Positions 1 to 8,068 of a DNA stretch of 17,641 nucleotides are shown one piece after another. Positions within the stretch are counted from its first letter, which is position 1, and each line of letters starts with the position of its first letter. Both the position numbers and the translations under genes were made by a program. The stretch spans positions 1-17,641 of the forward strand of contig JBEBGV010000086.1 in assembly GCA_040081265.1 (NCBI GenBank), written 5' to 3'. Below the pieces are notes generated by a model. It did not search any database, was not told the DNA's origin, and saw only the letters and a program-made list of their open reading frames with translations. Origin of the DNA: JBEBGV01 sp040081265. GTDB lineage: Bacteria; Acidobacteriota; Vicinamibacteria; Vicinamibacterales; UBA2999.

Positions 1-6
1 GAACTC

Positions 7-78
7 TCATTCGGGAGGCCCTCCAGTAACAACGGGTTGGTGTGGTAACCCCCATTGTTTCCAGAGACTCCCGAATGA
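7..78. other. Nested inverted-repeat element (possible structured RNA or cruciform)
   Basis: An 11-bp perfect inverted repeat (TCATTCGGGAG at 7-17, its complement at 68-78) encloses two further 5-bp stems: AACAA 28-32 with TTGTT 55-59, and GGGTT 34-38 with AACCC 47-51, leaving an 8-nt loop. The stems are nested, as in a folded RNA. Neither strand has a T-tract after the outer stem, so it does not look like an intrinsic terminator. No known RNA family was recognised. It lies beyond the 3' end of the leftward protease gene and near the window edge, so its context is incomplete. Confidence 0.35.
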
Positions 79-83
79 ACAAC

Positions 84-100
84 GTGTGTAGCATTCACAC
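84..100 (-). other. Short hairpin directly after the CPBP stop codon
   Basis: GTGTG (84-88) and CACAC (96-100) form a 5-bp stem with a 7-nt loop. It abuts the stop codon (101-103) of the leftward CPBP gene. There is no T-tract, so at most it is a weak 3'-end structure. Confidence 0.2.
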
Positions 101-862
101 CTAGCCCCCGAGCGCGACCCGGAAGATTTCAAGCGAGTTGAAGGTGGCGTGACTCACGACCGGCGCCACGCTGCTGCGGCGTCTCACGTAGATCCACGCC
201 CACACCGCTCCGAGAATTCCTGTGGTGATGACCGCGTCCCATCCCTGGACGTAATGCCCCAGCCCGAAGCCGACGCTGAGGACGACGATCCCGACACCCG
301 CCCCGCCCAGATAGCGTTCAAATCGCTGCAGAAGGAAGGCCCGCTGCAGTTCTTCCCTGATGCCGCCAGCGACGATCGCCACCACGGCGAGGACCGCGGC
401 GTCCGAGGGGCTGCTCGCCAGCTGTTCGAGCGGATTGGTGGGGACGTTGCGAAGGGCGGGGGCGACCAGCCGCAGGCCGTTCAGCAGGACCCCGACGCCG
501 ACGACCAGCAGCGGAACGATCAGCAGACCAAACGTGGTCTCGCGGCGCCACGGACGCGTGCCCAGCCACAGAGACTTCGGGCTCTCACCGCTCTCGCGCG
601 TCAGCCAGATCATGAAGAACAGGAGGAGTGCCGTGTCCGCCACCGACAGCACCACGACGAAGTTGCGCGACAGGCCGCCTTCAGGGCTGAGGGGCGACAT
701 GCCCAATGCCCCGAGGAGGGCGCCAATGGTGACCTGGGTCGGGACGCTCGAGCACAAGATCACCTCGCCCAGGGCCATCAGCCGGCGACGCATGGTCGGG
801 GTCTCAACCCCAGGGGCTGGCGTCACAACTTCGGGGGAGAAGACCGGGTCGGTTGCCTCCAT
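101..862 (-). CDS. CPBP family intramembrane metalloprotease-like protein
   Basis: A 253-residue multi-pass membrane protein with the three CPBP (Abi/CAAX protease) motifs. Motif 1 is EELQR at E170-E171 and R174; motif 2 is FGLGH (F199, H203); motif 3 is HATFN (H238, N242). Known members are glutamate/histidine-based membrane proteases; bacterial roles include processing of small peptides, but the substrate here is unknown. Hydrophobic segments lie at about 33-55, 66-87, 111-128, 156-167, 187-203 and 212-227. Motif 1 deviates: the arginine is four rather than five positions after the first Glu of the usual EExxxR pattern. The N-terminus is Pro/Thr/Glu-rich and has no clear ribosome site, so initiation at the internal Met24 (about 793) is possible. 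The gene is divergent from the response regulator, with which it shares the 863-1000 intergenic space. Confidence 0.85.
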   Translation of the reverse strand: MEATDPVFSPEVVTPAPGVETPTMRRRLMALGEVILCSSVPTQVTIGALLGALGMSPLSPEGGLSRNFVVVLSVADTALLLFFMIWLTRESGESPKSLWLGTRPWRRETTFGLLIVPLLVVGVGVLLNGLRLVAPALRNVPTNPLEQLASSPSDAAVLAVVAIVAGGIREELQRAFLLQRFERYLGGAGVGIVVLSVGFGLGHYVQGWDAVITTGILGAVWAWIYVRRRSSVAPVVSHATFNSLEIFRVALGG

Positions 863-895
863 CAGCAGCTCAGTACTCTAACGCAATGGCCGGGA

Positions 896-911
896 CGGCA
901 CGGGTCTCGCT
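896..911 (+). promoter_or_regulatory. Candidate sigma-54 (-24/-12) promoter
   Basis: The stretch CGGCACGGGTCTCGCT has GG (897-898) and GC (909-910) separated by exactly 10 bases and keeps GGCACG of the sigma-54 consensus TGGCACG-N4-TTGCW. It differs at the leading T and at one T of TTGC. Transcription would start near 922, about 80 bases before the gene for a sigma-54 activator, so autoregulation is possible. It was found by eye and no statistics were done. Confidence 0.4.
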
Positions 912-928
912 AGACAATGCCCGATTGC

Positions 929-941
929 CCCGAAATTCGGG
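929..941. promoter_or_regulatory. 13-bp palindrome, candidate operator
   Basis: CCCGAA-A-TTCGGG is a perfect 6-1-6 inverted repeat in the intergenic region between the protease and the response regulator. It lies just after the predicted sigma-54 start site and just before a TTGACC (944-949) that could be a -35 box; no good -10 follows that box. It could be bound by the operon's own regulator or by another dimeric protein. Confidence 0.3.
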
Positions 942-1000
942 CCTTGACCGGTCTGGATCGTGTAAAAAATACAGAGTAGGATCGGGAAAGGCGGGTCTCT

Positions 1001-2401
1001 ATGACAGTCAGCAATTCCAGCGAGCGCGTGCTCATCGTCGAGGACGACCCTTCCACCCGGCTCGGGTTAACCGAGCTCGTCCGCACCTGGGGCTTCACGT
1101 CGGAGGCAGCCGCCAACGGTGAAGAAGCTCTCGAGCGGGTGACCGACTTCCGACCGTCCATCATCATCAGCGACATGGTCATGCCCCGCATGGGCGGCAT
1201 GGAGCTGCTCGAGCGGCTGAAAGATGAAGGCGACCTGACCGTTGTCCTCCTGACCGCGCAAGGCACCGTCGAAACCGCGGTCGAAGCCATCAAGCTGGGC
1301 GCCTACGACTACCTGACCAAGCCCGTGGAACCCCAGCGGCTGAAGATCCTCCTCGACAAGGTCGTGGAGCGCCACGAGACGATGCGCCAGAACCGCGGTT
1401 TGCGCCGGCAGCTGCGCGACCAGGGGACCTTCGGCAAGATGATCGGTAACAGTCCGCAGATGCGGAAGGTGTATCAGGTGATCGAGCAGGCGGCACCGAC
1501 CTCCGCGTCCGTGCTCGTCTACGGTGAGTCCGGCACCGGCAAGGAGCTGGTGGCCCAGATACTTCATCAACTGTCGCCGAGGGCCCCCGCGCCGTTTGTG
1601 GCGATCAACTGCGCGGCGATTCCAGAAACGCTCCTCGAGAGCGAGATTTTCGGTCACGAGAAGGGCGCATTCACCGGCGCGATGGACCGGCGTGAGGGAT
1701 GCTTCGAGCTGGCCGATCGTGGCACGTTGTTCCTCGACGAGATCGCCGAGATGACGCCGCCGACGCAGGTCAAACTGCTGCGCGTGCTGCAGGAGCGGCG
1801 TTTCCGGCGCCTCGGCGGACGCACCGAACAATCAGTGGACGTGCGTGTGATCGCGGCCACCAACGTCAACCCGCCAGAGGCGGTTCGGACGGGGAAGCTG
1901 CGCGAGGATCTGTACTATCGCCTCAACGTGTTCTCCATCGAGCTGCCGCCGCTGAGGGCCCGCAAAGCCGACCTGCCGCTGCTCATCCAGTCGTTCCTGA
2001 CCGAGTTCAACCAGCGCAACGGCAAGACCGTCGCCGCGCCGAACGCCGAAGCCATGCGGATCCTCGAGCAGTACTCGTGGCCCGGCAACATCCGCGAACT
2101 GCGTAACGTGATGGAGCGCGCTGTCATCCTGTCGACCGGGGACTTCATCGAGCCGAAGCATCTGCCGCCGCTCGTCAGCGACGTGCAGGAGGTGTCGAAG
2201 TCGAGCGTGTCACTCACCCCGGGTACGACCGTGGAGGAGGCCGAGCGCCGGCTGATCCTGCTGACGCTCGAGCACACACGCGACAACAAGACCCGTGCCG
2301 CTGAGATCCTGGGCATCAGTCTGAAGACGCTGCACAACAAGCTGAATCGACTACGCGGCCGCCTGCCCGGACAGAACGAAGAAGAAGCGCTGTCACAATA
2401 A
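1001..2401 (+). CDS. Sigma-54-dependent NtrC-family response regulator
   Basis: A 466-residue, full-length three-domain activator. The receiver domain (about 8-125) has acidic pocket D15/D16, phospho-acceptor D58, T85 and K107. The AAA+ domain (about 147-380) has Walker A GESGTGKE at 175-182, the sigma-54-contacting GAFTGA loop at 222-227, Walker B GTLFLDEI at 241-248 and arginines near R301/R307. A Fis-type helix-turn-helix is at about 413-452. Phosphorylation of D58 is expected to drive oligomerisation and ATP-dependent opening of sigma-54 promoters. ATG at 1001 is preceded by a GAAAGG-type ribosome site (986-991). The stop is 4 bases before the kinase start, so the pair is an operon. Target genes cannot be read from sequence; the nearest sigma-54-like site is the gene's own upstream region. 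Confidence 0.95.
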   Translation: MTVSNSSERVLIVEDDPSTRLGLTELVRTWGFTSEAAANGEEALERVTDFRPSIIISDMVMPRMGGMELLERLKDEGDLTVVLLTAQGTVETAVEAIKLGAYDYLTKPVEPQRLKILLDKVVERHETMRQNRGLRRQLRDQGTFGKMIGNSPQMRKVYQVIEQAAPTSASVLVYGESGTGKELVAQILHQLSPRAPAPFVAINCAAIPETLLESEIFGHEKGAFTGAMDRREGCFELADRGTLFLDEIAEMTPPTQVKLLRVLQERRFRRLGGRTEQSVDVRVIAATNVNPPEAVRTGKLREDLYYRLNVFSIELPPLRARKADLPLLIQSFLTEFNQRNGKTVAAPNAEAMRILEQYSWPGNIRELRNVMERAVILSTGDFIEPKHLPPLVSDVQEVSKSSVSLTPGTTVEEAERRLILLTLEHTRDNKTRAAEILGISLKTLHNKLNRLRGRLPGQNEEEALSQ

Positions 2402-2405
2402 TCCC

Positions 2406-4334
2406 GTGCGACTAGGGATCAAGGGCAAGCAGATCGCGGGCGTCACCGCCATCGTCGGGCTGGCGGTGGTCGTGTTGAGTGCGCTCAACGTCGCGAGGCT
2501 TGCCCGGGTGGTTCTGTCAGAGAGCGACAGTCGCGGACAGCTGCTTGCCAACGCCGTCTTCCACCGCGCGCGCGAGGTCGTGCTGAGCGCCGACGACCCG
2601 TCCACCGCCCTTCGGGCCGATCCCGGTCTGCGCGCCATCCTCGAAGCCAGTATTTACGGTGAGAGCGTGACCGACGCGGCGATCGTCGATCCCGCCGGTC
2701 TCGTCATCGCCGCCAGCGACCCGACGCGGGAGGGCAGCACGCAGCCCCGGCGGGCCGATCTTGGCTCGCTGGTCGATCGCGATTCGTTCGAGCAGCTGCG
2801 CGTCATCTATTCGCGTGACGGCCAGACGCTCGAGGTGAGCCAGCCGATGGTGCTTGGCGACCAGGCGTTTGCCTCGATCACGATCGGCGTCTCGACGTTG
2901 CTGATGCGCCAGGAACTGAACGCGTCGCTGCGTCCAGCCCTGGTGACAGCTGCGGCGGCACTCGTGGTGGCGGTGTTCGTGGCGGCGCTCCTGGCCCAGC
3001 TGCTGCTGCGGCCCATCCACGTGATTCGAAGCGGGCTGACGCGTCTTGGCCAGGGCGAGTTCGGGGTGACGCTGGACCTGCCGCCGGGCGACGAGTTCGG
3101 TGAACTGGGCAGCTTCTTCAACAGCGTCAGCCAGCAGCTCTCCGACGACCGGACCCGGCTCGCGGGACAGAAAGCCAACCTGCAGTCAGCGGTCGAGCAC
3201 CTCGAGGACGCCGTCGCGCTGTTCAGTCCTTCAGGTGACCTGCTGTTTACCAACCCGGCGATGCAACCCACGCTTCCGCTGACCGGTATTGGCAAGGGCG
3301 TAGCGACGCTCCTGGCCATTGATCATCCCTACCGTCGCATCGTCGAGGAAACGCTGGCCGGCCAGCAGTCGCGTGGACCGGTGCAGGTCGCGTCGCTGCC
3401 GCAGACCGGAGATGGTCAGGGCGTGGTGCCGGCGGACAATTCTGCCGATGCCGCCCACCTGCTCATGACCCACGCGGTGACCGGGAAGACCGGTGATCTT
3501 GTCGGCGTGATGCTGGTGTCGCGGAACGTGGCCTACCTGTCTCGCATGCAGTCCACTCTTGCCTATTCCCAGAAGCTCATGGCGCTTGGTCGCCTGACCG
3601 CTGGCATTGCGCACGAGGTGAAGAATCCGCTCAACGCGATGATGATCCACCTTGAACTGCTGCGCACCAAGATCAGCAGCGGCGCGATGGCGTCCGTACC
3701 CGCCTCGCAAGCGGTGGCGGTGGGCAGCGGGTCGCTGGGCCTCGGGGCGGCGACGCCGCCACCCTTGCCGCCGCTGGTGAAGGGCGCGCTCGACCACGTG
3801 CAGGTGATAGAGAACGAGATACGGCGGCTCGACGAGGTGGTGCAGGGCTTCCTGAAGTTCGCGCGTCCCGAGGACCTGCGCCTGCAGCCTGTCAGGATCG
3901 GCCTGCTTCTCAACGACCTGGTGCCGGTGATCACGCCGGAAGCGAACAAGCACGGGGTGAGGATCCTGCTCGAGTGCCCCCCGAACCTGCCGCCGGTGAA
4001 CGGCGACGAGTCGATGCTCCGCCAGGTGTTCCTGAACCTGGCGATCAACGGCTGCCAGGCGATGCCTCAGGGAGGCACCCTGCGTCTGGTCGGCGCCGTC
4101 ACCTCCGGTAACCGGGTCGAGGTCAAGGTTGAAGACACCGGAACCGGCATCAAGCCGGAGCACCTGGGAAAGATCTTTGACCTGTACTTCACGACGAAGG
4201 ATCATGGCACCGGGATCGGGTTGTCGATGGTCTACCGGATCGTTCAGCTGCACGACGGCGACGTGGAGGTGCAAAGCACCCCCGGCCGCGGCACGACGTT
4301 CCGAGTCCTACTGCCCAGGTCGAACAACTCCTGA
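2406..4334 (+). CDS. Membrane-bound sensor histidine kinase (NtrB-like core)
   Basis: A 642-residue kinase, presumed partner of the preceding response regulator. It begins at GTG 2406, four bases after the regulator's stop. Order of parts: TM1 about 11-30; extracytoplasmic sensor about 31-175; TM2 about 178-201; HAMP about 201-252; PAS-like region about 256-380; dimerisation/phospho-acceptor domain with H403 in GIAHEVKNPLN; ATPase domain with N-box N544/N548, G1 box EDTGTG (576-581), F-box around FDLYFTT and G2 box GTGIGLS. It should autophosphorylate H403 and pass phosphate to D58 of the regulator. Residues about 424-459 form an Ala/Gly/Pro-rich insertion between the two helices of the H-box hairpin, which is normally a tight turn. 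The ligand of the sensor domain is not recognisable. Confidence 0.93.
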   Translation: MRLGIKGKQIAGVTAIVGLAVVVLSALNVARLARVVLSESDSRGQLLANAVFHRAREVVLSADDPSTALRADPGLRAILEASIYGESVTDAAIVDPAGLVIAASDPTREGSTQPRRADLGSLVDRDSFEQLRVIYSRDGQTLEVSQPMVLGDQAFASITIGVSTLLMRQELNASLRPALVTAAAALVVAVFVAALLAQLLLRPIHVIRSGLTRLGQGEFGVTLDLPPGDEFGELGSFFNSVSQQLSDDRTRLAGQKANLQSAVEHLEDAVALFSPSGDLLFTNPAMQPTLPLTGIGKGVATLLAIDHPYRRIVEETLAGQQSRGPVQVASLPQTGDGQGVVPADNSADAAHLLMTHAVTGKTGDLVGVMLVSRNVAYLSRMQSTLAYSQKLMALGRLTAGIAHEVKNPLNAMMIHLELLRTKISSGAMASVPASQAVAVGSGSLGLGAATPPPLPPLVKGALDHVQVIENEIRRLDEVVQGFLKFARPEDLRLQPVRIGLLLNDLVPVITPEANKHGVRILLECPPNLPPVNGDESMLRQVFLNLAINGCQAMPQGGTLRLVGAVTSGNRVEVKVEDTGTGIKPEHLGKIFDLYFTTKDHGTGIGLSMVYRIVQLHDGDVEVQSTPGRGTTFRVLLPRSNNS

Positions 4335-4350
4335 CATCAGAGACACTGAC

Positions 4351-4938
4351 GTGAATCGCGTGCTGCGGCGGGGAAGAGCGGGATGGGCTGTCGCGCTGTG
4401 CGCGGTGCTGCTGAGCGGGGCCGGGTGCACGCGTACACGTGCGACCAGCGTCCTCACGGCGCCGCCGCTCGAGGTGCCTGCGCCCCCGGAGCGTGCGTTC
4501 CTGCCGCCTGAGGAACCTCTGCCGGCCGAGGCATCGGTGCCCGAAGCTCCCGTGCCCGCGGTTGCTCCGGCGACGCCGCGCCCGCCCGCCCCGCGTCGCG
4601 CCGCCGGCGCGGTGCCCGAGCCCGAGGTCCGACCGGCGGAGCCGCCGCCCGCAGTGGCCACGCCAGGCTCACCCGACCCGTCCAGGGAGTTGAGAGCGGT
4701 CTCGGCGGCCGCCGACGTACAGGCTGAGCGTCTGGTTCGCGAGACGCTCGCCCGGTCCACCCGCGATCTCGGACGGGTGAACGTGGGGCGGCTGAGCGCT
4801 GACGGCCGGGCCCAGTTCGAGCAGGCCAGGCGTTTCTCACAGCAGGCCGAACAGGCCATCAGGGCGCGCAATTTCAATTTTGCGGCGACCCTGGCCGACA
4901 AGGCCGCCTCGCTGGCCGCCGACCTGGTCGGGCGCTAG
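4351..4938 (+). CDS. Proline/alanine-rich putative lipoprotein, function unknown
   Basis: A 195-residue protein starting at GTG 4351, 16 bases after the kinase stop and therefore probably the third gene of that operon. An upstream TTG frame opening inside the kinase gene is ignored because it would discard the signal sequence. A basic N-terminus and a hydrophobic stretch end in LLSGAGC, a loose lipobox (Gly at -3 is atypical), giving a likely lipidated Cys at about residue 25. A Pro/Ala/Glu-rich linker follows (about 35-115), then a charged alpha-helical C-terminus (about 120-195) with Ala-rich heptad-like spacing. This architecture suggests an outer-membrane-anchored periplasmic protein with a flexible tether. 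No family was recognised. A link to the sensor kinase is inferred from position only. Confidence 0.7.
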   Translation: MNRVLRRGRAGWAVALCAVLLSGAGCTRTRATSVLTAPPLEVPAPPERAFLPPEEPLPAEASVPEAPVPAVAPATPRPPAPRRAAGAVPEPEVRPAEPPPAVATPGSPDPSRELRAVSAAADVQAERLVRETLARSTRDLGRVNVGRLSADGRAQFEQARRFSQQAEQAIRARNFNFAATLADKAASLAADLVGR

Positions 4939-4998
4939 CCTCCCGCCCCTCCCGTCCCCCTTTCCAGGAAAAGCGTCGCTCTGCGGCCGCCATTGATC

Positions 4999-5031
4999 TA
5001 TATTCCCTGTGTTAACTGAATGATTAAATCA
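4999..5031 (+). promoter_or_regulatory. AT-rich start region of the efflux operon: -10-like box and small palindromes
   Basis: In otherwise GC-rich DNA, TATATT (4999-5004) resembles a -10 box. GTTAAC (5011-5016) is a self-complementary hexamer, and TGATT-A-AATCA (5021-5031) is a 5-1-5 palindrome covering the start codon of the TetR gene. No clear -35 and no Shine-Dalgarno sequence were seen. TetR-type repressors commonly bind palindromes at their own promoter, so this is the natural place for an operator. The boundaries are tentative. Confidence 0.3.
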
Positions 5032-5721
5032 AACGGCCAAGCGCGGAAGCGGCCGGCGGCGCGCGTGACCGTGCGCCCGGGCCGGCCGAAGCGACCGCCT
5101 GCGGCGGACACCGAACAGCGCATTCTCGAGGCCGCGCACGGAGTTTTCATGCAGCGCGGTACGGCCGGCGCCCGTATGCAGGAGATTGCCGCCGCCGCGG
5201 GCGTGAACAGCGCCCTGCTGCACTACTACTTCCGGAGCAAGGCACGCCTGTCCGAGGCGGTGTTTCGGCGGGCCGCATCCCAGCTGCTGCCGGCGGTCAT
5301 CCGCATACTGGCCTCCGACATCGACCTCACCGCCAAGGTTCACGCGGTCATCGACCTCGAGCTGACGCACCTGTCACAGGCGCCGTATCTGCCTGGCTAC
5401 CTGATCAGCGAGCTGACACATGACCCCGACCGGGCCCGCCACCTCGTGACCGAGCTGACCGGCCTGGTCCCGGAAGAGGTCGGGCGCCGGGTGCTGGGGT
5501 CGCTGCGGGCGCAAATCGACGCCGCCGTGCGGGCCAGACGAATGTCTCCGCTCGAGCCCGAACAGTTCGTCGTCAACCTCCTCTCACTCTGTATCTTCCC
5601 GTTCGCGGCCCGCCCGATGCTGATGGCGCTGCTCGGTGCCGACCAGCCCGGGTTCGAGCGTTTCATCGAACATCGTCGTGCCGATCTGCCGTCCTTCATC
5701 CTGCGAGCGATGCGCCCATGA
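5020..5721 (+). CDS. TetR/AcrR-family regulator of the efflux operon (CecR-like by position)
   Basis: A 233-residue regulator. The N-terminal DNA-binding domain (about 31-80) has the standard TetR pattern: an RILEAA helix, then a helix-turn-helix with recognition helix around GVNSALLHYYF (61-71). The C-terminal helical domain (about 100-230) should bind an inducer and dimerise. A basic Lys/Arg-rich extension of about 30 residues precedes the HTH. It is the first gene of the efflux operon, and its stop overlaps the TolC start as ATGA (5718-5721). The E. coli cecR-ybhGFSR locus has the same order, with a TetR protein repressing a YbhG/YbhFSR exporter. By analogy this protein probably represses the operon from the AT-rich region around its start and is released by an exported compound; the ligand is unknown. 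Confidence 0.9.
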   Translation: MIKSNGQARKRPAARVTVRPGRPKRPPAADTEQRILEAAHGVFMQRGTAGARMQEIAAAAGVNSALLHYYFRSKARLSEAVFRRAASQLLPAVIRILASDIDLTAKVHAVIDLELTHLSQAPYLPGYLISELTHDPDRARHLVTELTGLVPEEVGRRVLGSLRAQIDAAVRARRMSPLEPEQFVVNLLSLCIFPFAARPMLMALLGADQPGFERFIEHRRADLPSFILRAMRP

Positions 5722-7052
5722 GACTTCGTCGCCCCTTCGTTCCGCTGGCGTTGTTCCTGCTGTTCTCCACCGGTGAACTCGACGCCCAGCAGCCGTCGTT
5801 ACCGCAGGCCCTCCCCCCGCCGCAGCCCGCGACGACGCTCGGCGAACTGCAGCGCGCGGCGGTGGCGATGGATCCCCGCTCGCGTCAACGTCAGCTGCTC
5901 GAGGCGCAGACCGCGCTCCGCGAGCGGAGTGTGCAGGCGACGCGGCTGCCAAGCCTGAGCCTCGACGCCCTGGCGCAGCATCAGTCCGATGTGCCGGAGG
6001 CGGCGCTGCGACTGCCGTCTGGCGAGCCGGCCTTCGCCGGGCCGCACACCACCACTGACCTGTCTGCGCGCGTGGAGCAGCGTTTGATCGACCCGGCGCG
6101 CCAGGGACAGATCGCGCTCGAGCAGGCACGTCGCGATGAGCGCCTTGCAGCGGTAGACACCGCGCTCTTCTCGCTGAAGAGGCAGGTCCGCGAGGCATTC
6201 TTCGCTGCCTATGGGATCCGCGAACGCATTGGCGTCCTCGACATTGCCTTCACGCGGCTGCTCAGAAACCGGGACGATGCGCAGAACCGACTGATTGCCG
6301 GCACCGCAGTGCCGGCCGATGTCGCGCAGGCCGACGCCGCGCTGCTCGACCTGCGCCAGGAGACCGAGTCACTCACGAGCCGTCTGCGCGGCGTGATGCA
6401 GCAGATCGAGATGCTGGCGGGTCGACCGATGCGGCTGGAGAACACCCTGGCAATGCCCGATGCGCGGGAGACGATCGTGCGCAGCCTGGGCGCTGCGGGG
6501 GCTCGGACACGTCCGGAGTTCGCTCAGTTTGCCGGTGCGCAGGCGCGGTTGTCGCGCGAGATCGACCTGGTGGACGCCGCCCAGCGCCCGCGTCTGTCGG
6601 CGTTCAGTCGTGTCGGCTACGGACGACCCGGGCTCAACTTTGCCGCCGATCGTTTCGACGTCTACGGCATCGTCGGGCTGCAGGTGCAGTGGCGACCGTT
6701 GACGTGGGGGAGTGCGGCACGCGAACGCGAGGGCCTTCGCCTCCAGCAGGAGATCGTCAAGGCTGATGAAGAGGCGTTCATGAACACGCTGCAGGCGTCG
6801 ATGCCCGGCTACATCTATCCGATCGAGCGTCTCGAGCAGGCGATGGCAGACGACGATCGGATCGTGACGCTGCGTGAGCAGGTCGAGCAGACCGCCAGCG
6901 TCCGTCTTCGGGCCGGCGTGATCACCATGTCCGAGTACCTGGCCATCAACGCCGAGCTGAGGCAGGCACAGAACGCGCGGGCAGCGCGACGGATCGAACT
7001 GGCCCAGAAGGCGGCAGAGATGCTTGAAGCCGCCGGTGTGGAGATGCCGTGA
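5718..7052 (+). CDS. TolC-family outer-membrane efflux protein
   Basis: A 444-residue outer-membrane channel component. An N-terminal signal peptide (basic start, hydrophobic about 8-17, likely cleavage after LDA at residue 23) is followed by two repeats of long helices typical of the OEP fold, with Gln/Ala/Arg-rich coiled-coil stretches around 35-60, 130-225 and 330-440. TolC proteins form trimeric beta-barrels with a periplasmic tunnel that docks with a membrane-fusion protein and an inner-membrane pump. Here the fusion protein and ABC pump are the next genes, with an overlapping TGATG junction at the 3' end. Having a dedicated TolC inside a ybhGFSR-like operon means the system need not borrow a housekeeping TolC. 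The length is normal for the family. Confidence 0.9.
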   Translation: MRLRRPFVPLALFLLFSTGELDAQQPSLPQALPPPQPATTLGELQRAAVAMDPRSRQRQLLEAQTALRERSVQATRLPSLSLDALAQHQSDVPEAALRLPSGEPAFAGPHTTTDLSARVEQRLIDPARQGQIALEQARRDERLAAVDTALFSLKRQVREAFFAAYGIRERIGVLDIAFTRLLRNRDDAQNRLIAGTAVPADVAQADAALLDLRQETESLTSRLRGVMQQIEMLAGRPMRLENTLAMPDARETIVRSLGAAGARTRPEFAQFAGAQARLSREIDLVDAAQRPRLSAFSRVGYGRPGLNFAADRFDVYGIVGLQVQWRPLTWGSAAREREGLRLQQEIVKADEEAFMNTLQASMPGYIYPIERLEQAMADDDRIVTLREQVEQTASVRLRAGVITMSEYLAINAELRQAQNARAARRIELAQKAAEMLEAAGVEMP

Positions 7053-8068
7053 TGAGGATCCTGATTGTCAGTGTTGCCTGTTCGATCGTCGCTGCGGCGT
7101 GTACGCCGGCGCAGCAGCCGGATGCATACGGCAACGTCGAAGCTGTCTCCGTGAACGTCAGCGCGGAGACCGCGGGGCGTCTGCAGACGTTGTCGGTCGC
7201 CGAGGGACAGGCGCTCCGGGAAGGCGAACTGGTGGCCACCATCGATGCCACCGGGTTGGCGCTGGACCGCGACCAGTTCTCCGCCCAGCAGGAGGCGACA
7301 GCGGCGCGGACGACCGAGATCGATCGACAGATCGATGCGCTCGACGCCCAGCGTGCCGGACTGGACGCCCAGCGCGCAGCAGCCGTCGCCGAGCGAGATG
7401 CGATCGTCGCCACACGCGATGTCGCCCAACGTACCTACGACAGGGTCGCGATCCTGTTCGGGCAGCAGGCGGCCACCGTGCAGCAGCGTGACCAGGCTGA
7501 GCGCGACATGCGCACCACCAGCGATCAGGTCCGGGCCCAGGAGGAGCGCATCAAGGCCGTCGATCAGCAGATCGTCGCGCTCGCTGCGCAGATCGCCAGC
7601 ACGCGGGCCCAGCGCGTCACCGTGCAGCGCCAGGTGGCGGCGATTGGTGCGCAGGTGGCGCGCGCCGCCGAACGCGTGACCAGGGCTGAGGTGCGCAATC
7701 CCGTCGGTGGCACTGTCCTCACCGTCTACGCGCGCGCAGGCGAGGTGGTCCAGCCCGGCCAGCCGCTCTACAGCATTGCCAACCTCTCCCGCGTCGACGT
7801 GCGCGCCTACGTGTCGCAGGCGCAGCTCGCGGCGATCCGACTGGGCCAGCAGGCGCGCGTCACTTTCGACCGCGGCACCGCCCGCGAGTCGGTTGACGCC
7901 ACCGTCTCGTGGATCGCCAGTCAGGCTGAGTTCACGCCGACGCCGATCCAGACCCGCGAGGAACGCACCGACCTCGTGTACGCAATCAAGCTGTCGGTGC
8001 CGAACGAGGCCGGCGCTTTCAAGATCGGCATGCCGGTCGACGTGTCGTTCGCCACGGCCACGCCATGA
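7049..8068 (+). CDS. HlyD/YbhG-like membrane-fusion (adaptor) lipoprotein
   Basis: A 339-residue periplasmic adaptor linking the ABC pump to TolC. A hydrophobic N-terminus ends in VAAAC (Cys18), a probable lipobox. Next come the first half of the lipoyl/barrel-sandwich domain (about 28-70, NVEAVSVNVSAETAGRL), a long Gln/Ala/Arg-rich coiled-coil hairpin (about 75-210), the second lipoyl half (about 214-245, NPVGGTVLTVYARAGEVVQPG) and a beta-barrel domain (about 245-335). GTG at 7049 (overlapping the TolC stop by four bases) and ATG at 7052 (sharing one base) are both possible starts and differ by one residue. The 3' end overlaps the first ATPase gene as ATGA. The substrate of such pumps cannot be told from the adaptor. 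Confidence 0.9.
   Translation: MMRILIVSVACSIVAAACTPAQQPDAYGNVEAVSVNVSAETAGRLQTLSVAEGQALREGELVATIDATGLALDRDQFSAQQEATAARTTEIDRQIDALDAQRAGLDAQRAAAVAERDAIVATRDVAQRTYDRVAILFGQQAATVQQRDQAERDMRTTSDQVRAQEERIKAVDQQIVALAAQIASTRAQRVTVQRQVAAIGAQVARAAERVTRAEVRNPVGGTVLTVYARAGEVVQPGQPLYSIANLSRVDVRAYVSQAQLAAIRLGQQARVTFDRGTARESVDATVSWIASQAEFTPTPIQTREERTDLVYAIKLSVPNEAGAFKIGMPVDVSFATATP

Noticed and set aside
4129..4350. TTG start for the lipoprotein gene inside the histidine kinase gene
   Set aside because: The extra 74 residues are a shadow of the kinase ATPase domain and would bury the signal sequence. GTG 4351 fits better.
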